From positions 1 through 41,154 of the forward strand of contig CAMXIF010000028.1 of assembly GCA_947243845.1 (NCBI GenBank): a stretch of 41,154 nt of DNA, read 5' to 3'. The position numbers and the translations under genes were made by a program. Position 1 is the stretch's first letter, and every line of letters starts with the position of its first letter. This document shows, piece after piece, positions 24,904 to 33,537 of this stretch. Below the pieces are notes generated by a model. The model searched no databases. It was not told the origin of the DNA and saw only the letters and a list, made by a program, of their open reading frames with translations. The DNA is from an uncultured bacterium (lineage in GTDB: Bacteria > Bacillota > Clostridia > Lachnospirales > Lachnospiraceae).

Positions 24904-26376
24904 GTGAAAAGAAATGATAGTGTATGGCAATACGAACAGGAACAAAGACAGCAGGAATCCTGCCAGAAAATGACTGCGTCTTTGCAGGAAAGCATGGAAT
25001 ACATGAAAGCTCATATGTCTCCGGATTCCAGTTTTGATGTGGTTTATCGCGTGATAGAGGTGGGTGGCAGACAAGCTTGTATCTATTTCATAGACGGTTT
25101 CTGCAAAGATGAACTGATGATGAAGATTCTGCAGTATTTTATCGGGCTGACAGCGGAGGATATGCCGGATAGCGCCTATGAGATGTCGAAGAAGGCCACG
25201 CCTTATGTGGAAGTGGATTTAAAAGATAAGTGGGATGACATCTTATATAATATCTTATCCGGTGTGTTTGCGCTCTTTATCGATGGTTATGACCGATGTG
25301 TACTGATTGATTCCAGGACATATCCCGCCAGAGGAGTGGAGGAACCGGACAAGGATAAGACCCTTCGGGGTTCTAAGGATGGATTTGTGGAGACCGTGGT
25401 ATTTAACACGGCTCTGATCAGGCGGCGAATCAGGAGTACAGAACTTCGCATGGAGATGATGAATGCCGGTAAGAGTTCTCAGACAGATATTGTGCTCTGC
25501 TATATGGATAACCGTGTGGATCATGCTTTTCTGGAAAAGGTGAAAAGGCGGATTAAAGAGATTCGGGTGGATGCACTGACTATGAATCAGGAGAGTCTGG
25601 CAGAGTGCCTCTATCAGCGCAAATGGTTTAATCCTTTTCCCAAATTCAAGTTTACAGAGCGGCCGGACGTGGCGGCGGCACAGGTATTGGAAGGGGATAT
25701 CGTGATTCTGGTGGACAATTCTCCCTCAGCCATGATTGTACCCACTTCGATTTTTGATATTGTGGAGGAGGCGGATGATTATTATTTCCCGCCAATTACG
25801 GGAACGTATCTGCGCCTGTCAAGGTTTATCATTTCTATTCTTACGTATATCATGACGCCGACTTTCTTACTGCTGATGCAAAATCCTGACTGGGTGCCGG
25901 AATCCTTTCAGTTCATTATGCTGCAGGAGAAGTCAAACATTCCGCTGATTGCACAGTTTTTGATTTTGGAACTGGCCATTGACGGTCTGAAACTGGCGGC
26001 AGTGAATACGCCCAATATGCTTAGTACTCCGCTGAGCGTCATGGCGGCGCTGGTGCTGGGAGAGTTTTCGGTCAACAGCGGCTGGTTCAATTCCGAGGTC
26101 ATGTTATACATGGCGTTTGTGGCCATCGCCAACTATACACAGCAAAATTATGAATTGGGATATGCCCTGAAATTTATGCGTATCATCAATCTTATCCTGA
26201 CGGCAATTTTTGATATTTATGGTTATATAGCAGCTGTTTTGATTTTTATTGTGTCGATCGTCTGCAATAAGACATTGTCGGACAAGAGTTATATCTATCC
26301 GCTCATACCGTTTAATTTTCGGCAGCTTGCCAAAAGACTTCTTCGCCTGCGGCTCCCGGAGGCAAAGCAGAAATGA
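24904..26376 (+). CDS. spoVAF: Stage V sporulation protein AF (GerA-family spore membrane protein)
   Basis: 490 aa. GerA-type A-subunit architecture: a soluble N-terminal domain (to about 300), then five or so membrane helices (about 305-465), and a basic tail. EEPDKDKTLRGSKDGFVET followed by NTALIRRRIR, and later VDNSPSAMIVPTSIFD, are characteristic of SpoVAF and its GerA relatives. The protein acts in the spore inner membrane during germination, associated with dipicolinic acid release. The start is a GTG; 24904 is preferred over 24901 because it is 7 nt from AAGGAG. The gene stands alone rather than in a spoVA operon. Confidence 0.88.
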   Translation: MKRNDSVWQYEQEQRQQESCQKMTASLQESMEYMKAHMSPDSSFDVVYRVIEVGGRQACIYFIDGFCKDELMMKILQYFIGLTAEDMPDSAYEMSKKATPYVEVDLKDKWDDILYNILSGVFALFIDGYDRCVLIDSRTYPARGVEEPDKDKTLRGSKDGFVETVVFNTALIRRRIRSTELRMEMMNAGKSSQTDIVLCYMDNRVDHAFLEKVKRRIKEIRVDALTMNQESLAECLYQRKWFNPFPKFKFTERPDVAAAQVLEGDIVILVDNSPSAMIVPTSIFDIVEEADDYYFPPITGTYLRLSRFIISILTYIMTPTFLLLMQNPDWVPESFQFIMLQEKSNIPLIAQFLILELAIDGLKLAAVNTPNMLSTPLSVMAALVLGEFSVNSGWFNSEVMLYMAFVAIANYTQQNYELGYALKFMRIINLILTAIFDIYGYIAAVLIFIVSIVCNKTLSDKSYIYPLIPFNFRQLAKRLLRLRLPEAKQK

Positions 26377-26462
26377 AAAAACCTTTGCAGATGTCTTGTT
26401 ATTTTATGGTTTAGCTAGTAGAATAGAGACAAACTTTGAGGGATGATACAGTACACAGGGAT

Positions 26463-26552
26463 TTGTGGTGGAAGTTTCTTATTAGGATATTGTGTTAGGA
26501 TGGCGAGAGTTCGTGAGAGATGCCTATAGGAACTTCCACAAAATCTTATTAG
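26463..26552 (+). other. Structured intergenic stretch upstream of the SGNH esterase
   Basis: The 243-bp gap 26377-26619 has no gene. GTGGAAGTT (26468-26476) and AACTTCCAC (26531-26539) form a perfect 9-bp inverted repeat about 54 bp apart, and TCTTATTAG recurs in direct orientation (from 26477 and from 26544). No known RNA family is recognised. Confidence 0.4.
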
Positions 26553-26619
26553 ATAAATACTTGATCAGTACTTAAAAATGGAAGCGTAAGAGAATGGGAC
26601 GCAGGAGGATTTACATAGT

Positions 26620-27732
26620 ATGGGATATGAGATCCATGCAGACAGAGGCTGGGTACACAGAGGGAATCTATGCCGGTTAAAACAGATGATGAGAAGGGCG
26701 GCGCAGGGAGACCGCATGACGATGGCCTTTCTGGGCGGCTCTATCACCCAGGGTTCTGTGTCCACACAGTACACGAATTGTTATGCTTATCTGGTATTTG
26801 ACTGGTTTGTGAAGAGGTTTCCCAAGACGGCTTTTACCTATGTGAATGCAGGCGTGGGTGGTACCACATCTCAGTTTGGCGCAGCCAGGGTGGAAGAAGA
26901 TGTATTGTTATACAAACCGGATTTTGTCTGTATTGAGTTTTCAGTCAATGATGAAAATACAGATTTTTACAAAGAGACTTATGAGGGACTTGTGCGCAGA
27001 GTGTATGGAAATATTTGCGAACCGGCCGTTCTGCTGATTCATAATATCTGCTATGATACAGGGACGAGTGCAGAGGAGAAGCACCGGGAGATCGGAGCGT
27101 ATTACAATCTGCCCAGCGTCAGTATGAAGACAACGATCTATCCGGAAGTTGTCCGCGGCGCTATAGAGAATTGTCAGATTACGCCGGATGATCTGCATCC
27201 GAACACGGACGGGCATGCATTGCTAGCGGAAGTGATCATAGATTGTCTGGATAAGGTTTACATACAAATGCATGAGGAGGAAGAGCCGGCAGGATTTCCG
27301 GCGCCTCTTACGGTGAATGCCTATGAACAGGCCAGACGCTACCAGAATTATAACAGTGAGCCAATCTGTGACGGCTTCGAAGCGGACACTGCATTTAAGA
27401 AATATGTCAATGATAATTTCCGGTGCGGATATATAGCTTCCGCCAAGGGAGCAAGTATTATCTTTGAAGTGGAAGGAACAGAGATTGCTGCGCAGTACCG
27501 AAAGTCTGTGAAGCAGCCGGCACCAGTGGCTGTTGCAGTGGTGGATGGCGATGAGGACAATGCCGTTATACTGGACGCTAACTTCGATGAGACGTGGGGC
27601 GATTGTCTCTACATTAGCACTCTGGCGCATCATATATCGGCGGGCAGGCATACGGTGGAGATACGGCTGACAGAAACGCACGAAAATGATGCAGTGCCAT
27701 TTTATCTGGTATCCGTGATTGCGTCTGCGTGA
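26620..27732 (+). CDS. SGNH/GDSL hydrolase with C-terminal beta-rich domain
   Basis: 370 aa, no signal peptide, so cytoplasmic. Block I is GGSITQGS with the nucleophile Ser41; block II Gly is in NAGVGGTTS; block III Asn110 is in FSVNDEN; block V is DDLHPN with Asp190 and His193. The C-terminal half (about 215-370) is beta-rich and reads like the accessory domain seen in sugar acetylesterases. Likely removes acetyl or similar groups from imported oligosaccharides; inferred partly from the glycosidase fusion 83 bp downstream. AGGAGG lies about 10 nt before the ATG. Confidence 0.82.
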   Translation: MGYEIHADRGWVHRGNLCRLKQMMRRAAQGDRMTMAFLGGSITQGSVSTQYTNCYAYLVFDWFVKRFPKTAFTYVNAGVGGTTSQFGAARVEEDVLLYKPDFVCIEFSVNDENTDFYKETYEGLVRRVYGNICEPAVLLIHNICYDTGTSAEEKHREIGAYYNLPSVSMKTTIYPEVVRGAIENCQITPDDLHPNTDGHALLAEVIIDCLDKVYIQMHEEEEPAGFPAPLTVNAYEQARRYQNYNSEPICDGFEADTAFKKYVNDNFRCGYIASAKGASIIFEVEGTEIAAQYRKSVKQPAPVAVAVVDGDEDNAVILDANFDETWGDCLYISTLAHHISAGRHTVEIRLTETHENDAVPFYLVSVIASA

Positions 27733-27815
27733 GCAATATTTTAATGTATGTAAAGGCAATGTGCAAAACTAATTATTTAAAAGATTGATGTGATTACTAT
27801 TTGAGAAAGGATGAG

Positions 27816-30125
27816 ATGCAGATGTTTCGAGAAGATTTTGTATGGGGTGTTGCCAGCAGTGCTTATCAAGTGGAAGGCCGGGATCCGGAGGACGGCGCAG
27901 GTAAGATGATTTGGGATACCTTCGCGGAAGAGGGTGGGATCCAGGATGGCATGGATGCTATGGTATCGTGTGATCATATGCACCGTTATAAAGATGATTA
28001 CAAGTTAATGCGATTGTTGGGAGTCAAAGCATATCGTTTCTCTGTCAACTGGGCAAGACTGATGCCGGAAGGGACAGGTGCGGTCAATGAAAAGGCGGTA
28101 GCGCTGTATCGGGATATGATTCAGGAGATGAAGAGAAACGGGATTACCCCGTACCTGACCATGTATCACTGGGAACTGCCGCAGGTATTGCAGGACAGGG
28201 GCGGCTGGCTTAACGAGGATATTATCGGCTGGTTTGGAGAGTATGCGAAAGTGATAGCCGAGAATTTCTCAGATGTTTGTGAATATTTTATCACATTGAA
28301 TGAACCGCAGTGTTTTGTTGGGCTTGGCCATTTGCATGGTGTCAATGCGCCGGGTAAAAAATTGAGCTATGAAGAAACTTTCCAGATTGCGCATAACGCG
28401 TTGCGGGCGCATGGACAGGCAGTCATCAATCTGCGCAAATATGCTTCCCGTCCCATTCAGGTGGGCTATGCACCAACCTGCGGTATGGCATATCCGGCAA
28501 GTGATAGTCCGGAGGATATCGAGGCGGCCAGACAGGTGCTGTTTTCGTTCCATAACCCGATGGACAACTGGACCTGGAATGTGGCATGGTTTTCGGATCC
28601 GGTATTTTTGGGGAAATATCCGGAGGAGGGGATGGTCAAGTTCAAAGACTATCTGCCGGCCATAACCGAAGAAGATATGAGGCTGATTTCACAGCCCTTG
28701 GATTTTATGGGACAGAATATCTATAATGGGTACATAATCCGTGCAGGGAAGGACGGTGAACCGGAATTTGTGGACAGGACTGCTGGGTTTCCCAAGACGG
28801 CGGCGGGGTGGCCGGTGACACCACAGTGTCTCTACTGGGGCGTGAAGTTCCTTTATGAGAGATATCAACTGCCTCTTTATATCACGGAAAACGGTATGTC
28901 CTGTCATGATATCGTTTCGAAAGACGGGAGAGTGCACGACCCCAATCGAATCACTTTTTTGGATGCCTATCTTTCGGCGCTGCAGAAGGTCAGTGATGAC
29001 GGAGTGGATGTAAGAGGGTATTTTCTGTGGACCTTTCTCGATAATTTTGAATGGAATAAGGGATATACCGAGCGGTTTGGTATTGTCTATGTAGATTTTA
29101 ACACCCAGAAGCGAATTGTGAAGGATTCGGCTTACTGGTATCAAAAAGTAATGGAGACAAATGGCGCAATGTTATCGATCAATGAAAAGGAAAGACCTAT
29201 TTTATTCTTAAATCCGGTATTTAAACAGATGATCTGGGGAGGCAGCCGGCTGGGAAGCGAATGGCCCTACCAGATTCCGGGAGACAATACAGGAGAGTGC
29301 TGGGCAGTCAGCGCCCATCCAAATGGAGATTGTACAGTGAAAGAGGGGATATACGCGGGATGTACTTTGTCAAAACTATGGGATCAGCATCCGGAACTGT
29401 TTGGCGAGACGGGGTATGACCGCTTCCCTCTGTTGACCAAGATTATTGATGCGAAATCGGATCTCAGTATTCAGGTGCATCCGGATGATGCCTATGCGAA
29501 GATGCATGAGAATGGTTCTTTTGGTAAGACCGAATGCTGGTATATCCTGGAGTGCGAGGAAGATTCTGCATTGGTGATCGGGCATCATGCGAAAGACAAG
29601 CAGGAACTGGATGATATGATCTGTCAGGGCAGATGGAGTGAGTTCATTCGGGAGCTTCCGATTAAAAAAGGTGACTTTGTCCAGATTGATCCGGGAACTG
29701 TCCACGCAATCAAGGGTGGCATTATGCTGCTGGAGACACAACAGAACAGTGATATTACCTATCGTGTTTATGATTATGACAGACTTACTGATGGAAAGCC
29801 AAGACAACTCCATGTGGCGCAGAGTATCGATGTGATCACGGTGCCGGCCAAGCCAGCAAAGGAGAGCGTTATGGAAGCAGGAGAATTGCCAAAGAACCGG
29901 ATGAACCTGTTGATCTCCTGTGATTATTATAAAGTGTGGAAATTGGAGGTGACGGAGAATATTTCGTTTGAACAGGAATATCCTTTCCTGATCATGAGTG
30001 TGATAGAGGGAGAAGGCCTGCTCAATGGGCAGATGATACAAAAAGGTGACCACTTTATCCTGCCCTGTGGATATGGCATGGTGGAACTACAGGGCGATAT
30101 GCAGATTATTGCATCTGCAGTCTGA
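27816..30125 (+). CDS. Fusion of GH1 beta-glucosidase and type I mannose-6-phosphate isomerase
   Basis: 769 aa in one uninterrupted frame. Residues 1-450 are a full GH1 enzyme: acid/base Glu163 (TLNEP), nucleophile Glu358 (ITENG), and NFEWNKGYTERFG, which marks a plain beta-glucosidase rather than a 6-phospho-enzyme. Residues 452-769 are a complete ManA-type isomerase of about 318 aa: zinc ligands Gln553 and His555 (IQVHPDD), Glu573 and His630 (GTVHAI). There is almost no linker (METNG, then MLSIN). The ATG at 29169 that opens the isomerase part has only a weak GGAG 11 nt upstream. The protein could release hexose from beta-glycosides and convert mannose-6-P to fructose-6-P. Start at 27816 follows AAAGG; 27822 is possible. 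Confidence 0.92.
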   Translation: MQMFREDFVWGVASSAYQVEGRDPEDGAGKMIWDTFAEEGGIQDGMDAMVSCDHMHRYKDDYKLMRLLGVKAYRFSVNWARLMPEGTGAVNEKAVALYRDMIQEMKRNGITPYLTMYHWELPQVLQDRGGWLNEDIIGWFGEYAKVIAENFSDVCEYFITLNEPQCFVGLGHLHGVNAPGKKLSYEETFQIAHNALRAHGQAVINLRKYASRPIQVGYAPTCGMAYPASDSPEDIEAARQVLFSFHNPMDNWTWNVAWFSDPVFLGKYPEEGMVKFKDYLPAITEEDMRLISQPLDFMGQNIYNGYIIRAGKDGEPEFVDRTAGFPKTAAGWPVTPQCLYWGVKFLYERYQLPLYITENGMSCHDIVSKDGRVHDPNRITFLDAYLSALQKVSDDGVDVRGYFLWTFLDNFEWNKGYTERFGIVYVDFNTQKRIVKDSAYWYQKVMETNGAMLSINEKERPILFLNPVFKQMIWGGSRLGSEWPYQIPGDNTGECWAVSAHPNGDCTVKEGIYAGCTLSKLWDQHPELFGETGYDRFPLLTKIIDAKSDLSIQVHPDDAYAKMHENGSFGKTECWYILECEEDSALVIGHHAKDKQELDDMICQGRWSEFIRELPIKKGDFVQIDPGTVHAIKGGIMLLETQQNSDITYRVYDYDRLTDGKPRQLHVAQSIDVITVPAKPAKESVMEAGELPKNRMNLLISCDYYKVWKLEVTENISFEQEYPFLIMSVIEGEGLLNGQMIQKGDHFILPCGYGMVELQGDMQIIASAV

Positions 30126-30130
30126 GAGGA

Positions 30131-30568
30131 TTATTCTCTTGAGGTATTGAGAATAGCAAGATTGTGATCGGTCAGCAGTTCATTGATTTCAAAAACGGTT
30201 TTATTCCGCTGAAGGGCAAAGAGAATCAGGGCGTCCCGTTCATCCCTTGCATATAACTCTCGATTACCGGACAATTTCAGCATTTTTTGAGTTTCAAGAT
30301 CGGAAAGGCCCAGACCAAAGGCCAAAGCGATCAGCTTGTCTCTTGTGGGGATTTTTTCGCCGGCGAATATTTTATATACATAAGCCCGGCCAAGCTGAGA
30401 GTGGCGGATAACGTCAGCTTTTCTGATCTTTTTTTGTGTCAAAAGCAGATTCAGATGCTCAGACAGACTGGTCACAATCATGCTTTTTCTATTTTTCGTC
30501 AGATAATCTTCAATGTTTGTAACAGCTTTAATCTCGTGGGTTAATTCATCTGTTGATTTCAGTTCCAT
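30131..30568 (-). CDS. HTH (XRE-like) regulator of the kinase-associated type
   Basis: 145 aa. An N-terminal acidic segment (MELKSTDELTHEI...) leads into an HTH (about 33-95: TSLSEHLNLLLTQKKIRKADVI...YVYKIFAGEKIPTRDKLIALA) and a helical C-terminus. From memory this family often lies beside transmembrane Ser/Thr kinases in Lachnospiraceae, and one lies 1.5 kb away here. Start at 30568 because GGAGG is 9 nt upstream; the longer frame to 30634 would begin inside the -10. The stop is only 5 bp from the convergent fusion-gene stop, with no clear terminator between. Confidence 0.72.
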   Translation of the reverse strand: MELKSTDELTHEIKAVTNIEDYLTKNRKSMIVTSLSEHLNLLLTQKKIRKADVIRHSQLGRAYVYKIFAGEKIPTRDKLIALAFGLGLSDLETQKMLKLSGNRELYARDERDALILFALQRNKTVFEINELLTDHNLAILNTSRE

Positions 30569-30632
30569 ACCATGATTCCTCCATGATACCATATCCCAGA
30601 AGCTGTAAACACAGACTTCTGAGTCTGCGTTC

Positions 30633-30661
30633 ATTATACATAATTATGTACGGGGTGACAA
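30633..30661 (-). promoter_or_regulatory. Promoter of the HTH regulator with a palindromic operator in its spacer
   Basis: Minus strand TTGTCA (30656-30661), 17 bp, TATAAT (30633-30638). The perfect 14-bp palindrome TACATAATTATGTA (30637-30650) overlaps the -10 edge and fills most of the spacer, a classic place for autorepression. A second palindrome, CAGACT/AGTCTG (30612-30617/30622-30627), lies in the leader. Confidence 0.75.
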
Positions 30662-30784
30662 GATTAGAGACAAAAGTCATGTTTTCTTCGAGAAATGTCG
30701 CCTGTCAGTAGACCAAAAGTGCCAAAATATGCTGTAAAATACTGTTTTGGAACAATATATTCTGTTCTGGATAGTAGGGAAAAC

Positions 30785-31888
30785 ATGGAATACGGGAAGA
30801 TAAAACCGTCAGGGCAAAGCGGCGGTAAAACAGTCTATTATGAATGGATAAGATGCATAGCCTGTTTTTTGGTGATTTTTAATCATCTAAAAGGGTTTAC
30901 TCTGTTTATGAATTCTTCTGGAATCAAGCAGGTGATCTATATGATCTTATCTGCTCTCACCAAAATCAATGTGCCGCTCTTTTTTATGGTTTCCGGTGCG
31001 CTGTTGCTCGATAGACAGGAAGATATTTTTACAGTGTTAAAGAAAAGAATCAGTAGAATCTGTTCTGTAATACTTCTGTTTGAACTGGGAATGTATTTGG
31101 AGTGCCATTTATATGCAATCATACAGGGAAGAGAGCATGCATTCTCAGTAAAGCGTTTTATATATGGAGTGCTTGCCGGAGAACTGGAAGAGACAGGAGC
31201 ATATTGGTATCTCTATGCGTATCTTGGCTTCCTTTTGCTGCTTCCAGTCATACAAAAGATTGCGAAGCAGATGAGTCGTCAGGACTTTTATACGCTGCTT
31301 GTTCTGCATTTTCTGGTATGTACGTTATTGCCTGTATGTAATCTCTTTTTACAGATGACAGGCAATGATGAAATTGTCTTGGCAGGTGAGTTTTCGGTTG
31401 CGATTGCTACTTTTCCGGCTTTCTTTTATCCTCTGGAAGGATATTATTTAGACCATGTATTAGATATGGGGTCACTCTCTAAAAGGCAGTGGACAATTCT
31501 TACCGCAATGGCCTTTGCAGGGATTTCTCTGTCTTGCCTTTGCAGTTACTGGGGAGGGGTGGAGAGTGAGAGTTTTATTTCTCTGTTTGACTATCTGCTG
31601 GCAATAGATGCATTTGTGTTTATGAAATACGTTGTTGTAATCAAATATCCGGTATTATCGACCGGAAAGATAGCAAGGGCGGTCTGCTTTCTGGGATCGC
31701 TTACCTTTGGTATTTATCTTCTCGATCATTATATTAAATTGGTATTGTATCAACAGTACGAATCCTTTATGGAAAGATGGATTCCATCGATGGTTACATC
31801 TTTTGGATGGTGCGTGATCAGCATGCTTATCGGAGGTTTCGTGACCTGCCTATTGAAGAAAATGCCTTTGCTCAGGAAATTATTGTAA
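30785..31888 (+). CDS. Acyltransferase-3 family membrane protein
   Basis: 367 aa with about ten membrane segments. The N-terminus, YYEWIRCIACFLVIFNHL, carries the family motif with the conserved His, and NVPLFFMVSGALLL follows. This is the OafA/YiaH-like acyltransferase-3 fold, whose members transfer acetyl or other acyl groups to surface sugars. Start at 30785 (MEYGKIKPSG) is preferred over earlier in-frame starts because the upstream residues do not fit; the ribosome site (TAGGG) is weak. It lies between the regulator (divergent) and the kinase (same direction). Confidence 0.82.
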   Translation: MEYGKIKPSGQSGGKTVYYEWIRCIACFLVIFNHLKGFTLFMNSSGIKQVIYMILSALTKINVPLFFMVSGALLLDRQEDIFTVLKKRISRICSVILLFELGMYLECHLYAIIQGREHAFSVKRFIYGVLAGELEETGAYWYLYAYLGFLLLLPVIQKIAKQMSRQDFYTLLVLHFLVCTLLPVCNLFLQMTGNDEIVLAGEFSVAIATFPAFFYPLEGYYLDHVLDMGSLSKRQWTILTAMAFAGISLSCLCSYWGGVESESFISLFDYLLAIDAFVFMKYVVVIKYPVLSTGKIARAVCFLGSLTFGIYLLDHYIKLVLYQQYESFMERWIPSMVTSFGWCVISMLIGGFVTCLLKKMPLLRKLL

Positions 31889-31964
31889 GCCGGTGACGCA
31901 AGCGGGGGATTACAGCAACTGTGGTTATGATATTATACGGGTATATCAGCGTTGGGAGTTGTGA

Positions 31965-31998
31965 TTGTAGCACAGGGGCTTATTTGATATAATTATGT
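31965..31998 (+). promoter_or_regulatory. Promoter of the Ser/Thr kinase with a partial copy of the HTH operator
   Basis: TTGTAG (31965-31970), 17 bp, extended -10 TGATATAAT (31985-31993). The -10 is part of a 16-bp near-palindrome (TGATATAATTATGTCA, 31985-32000, one mismatched pair) that shares ATAATTATGT exactly with the regulator operator at 30637-30650. Confidence 0.65.
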
Positions 31999-32034
31999 CA
32001 GGCAGTATCAGGGGGGGAAGGAACAAAAGGGAAT

Positions 32035-33504
32035 ATGGAGTACAAAGAGATAAAAATACTAAAACAGAGTGATAAAAGCACAGTACATCTGATACAAGAG
32101 CAGGATGGAGAGAAGCTTTATATTCGAAAAAAATTAAAGGGACAGCATCCTGTTTATAAAGAATTAAAGGAACTTATACATCCTTATCTGCCCAAGTTGT
32201 ATGAAGTGATTTTGTCTGATGATTCCACAACTGTTATCGAAGAATATATAGAAGGGAAATCGCTTGGTGGTGGGACGTTATCCGAAAAACAGTTTCTAAA
32301 TATTGTCAGTGAACTTTGTTCAGTTCTGGAACTGCTGCATGCGCGAGGGATCATTCATCGGGATATCAAACCCTCCAATTGCCTTCTTGCAAAAGATGGG
32401 CATATTCGTCTGATTGATTTTGATGCGGCTCGTATGCCGAAGGAAGAAAAAGAGCAGGACACGGTAAGGCTTGGTACTCGTGGATATGCGCCGCCGGAAC
32501 AGTATGGATTTTCCCAGACAGATGAACGGACAGATATCTATGCGCTGGGTGTTACCCTGGAACAGATTTTGGATGGAAAAGCCTGGAGGAAACGATATAA
32601 AAAAATTCTGGCAAAGTGTACCAATCTTGATCCCAATAAACGGTATCAATCTGTCCGGCAGGTGGAACGTGCATTTACCAGCACACGCAGAAATATTGTG
32701 TGTGTTGTTGTGGTGTTTCTTCTGTTTATTCTTATGGGTGGTGTTGTGCTGAGGCAGGCTGCTATAGAAGAAACGGTACAGTTAGGGAATGCAGATTTGA
32801 TAGTACTGCCTCCACCAAAAGAACCTCATTGGGATGCAGACACAGGTATTGCATTGTGGAGGAATGTGCCTGATTCCGGTGTAGGTGATGAAGTGCAATA
32901 CGACTGGAGATTATATCGCTGCGATACACCAACGCCTCCTGATCTTGATAAGAGTGAATGGGGAGCTGAAAGATCCATGCGGGGTGATGGGGTTGGCGAC
33001 TTTTTTAATCTGCATTTGGCCAGTGAATTCTGGGATAACGGATATTATTATTTTGCAGTGCGGGCCTCTGGCGATGGGATTACCTATGCTGACAGTGACT
33101 ATGTGTTGTCAGATGCATTTGAGTACACAGGTGCAGATGCACCAAGACTGCCTTATCCGGAAGATCTTTGTTGGATTTTAAAAGAAGTTGAGGATAGCAG
33201 ATTATATTTTGCATCGTTTAGCAATTGGGATGATTATGAAGATAACGATACAATTCAAGTTTTTGTGTATGATGAAGAGGGGGAATGGGTCAACAGTAAT
33301 TATTTTTATAAGAAAGATCTTGTGGAAAGAAATTGGCCCGGTATACTTATTTCGGCGGAATATGTAAATCAGCGGGGCAAATCTTACCGATTTGCTTATC
33401 AGGTCACGAGCAGTCGTCCCAATGAATACAGAGCCACGCCAGCAGTCTTTCCTTGGCCGGTGGAAGAACAGTACCTTAGTCCATGGCTTGAGAACGGTTC
33501 CTGA
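32035..33504 (+). CDS. Transmembrane Ser/Thr protein kinase with extracytoplasmic domain
   Basis: 489 aa. The kinase domain (about 5-215) has HRDIKPSN (catalytic Asp110), LIDFD at 126-130 where DFG is usual, and GTRGYAPPEQ for the activation segment. The Gly-rich loop is degenerate (LKQSDKSTVHLI), and Lys32 or Lys33 is the probable ATP-binding Lys. One membrane helix (221-239) leads to an outside region of about 250 aa. The first part of that region, near 260-365 (LPPPKEPHWD...YYYFAVRASGDG), looks like a fibronectin-III type beta-sandwich; the rest is unassigned. It probably senses something outside and phosphorylates cytoplasmic targets. A GGGGGGGAAGG purine run precedes the ATG. Confidence 0.87.
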   Translation: MEYKEIKILKQSDKSTVHLIQEQDGEKLYIRKKLKGQHPVYKELKELIHPYLPKLYEVILSDDSTTVIEEYIEGKSLGGGTLSEKQFLNIVSELCSVLELLHARGIIHRDIKPSNCLLAKDGHIRLIDFDAARMPKEEKEQDTVRLGTRGYAPPEQYGFSQTDERTDIYALGVTLEQILDGKAWRKRYKKILAKCTNLDPNKRYQSVRQVERAFTSTRRNIVCVVVVFLLFILMGGVVLRQAAIEETVQLGNADLIVLPPPKEPHWDADTGIALWRNVPDSGVGDEVQYDWRLYRCDTPTPPDLDKSEWGAERSMRGDGVGDFFNLHLASEFWDNGYYYFAVRASGDGITYADSDYVLSDAFEYTGADAPRLPYPEDLCWILKEVEDSRLYFASFSNWDDYEDNDTIQVFVYDEEGEWVNSNYFYKKDLVERNWPGILISAEYVNQRGKSYRFAYQVTSSRPNEYRATPAVFPWPVEEQYLSPWLENGS

Positions 33505-33537
33505 TAGACTTTCAAAGTTGGTTTTTCACGTTCCTGT

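Noticed and set aside
29169..30125. Mannose-6-phosphate isomerase as a separate gene starting at 29169
   Set aside because: No stop separates it from the GH1 part, and the only ribosome site (GGAG, 11 nt away) is weak. Kept as one fusion, although internal initiation cannot be excluded.
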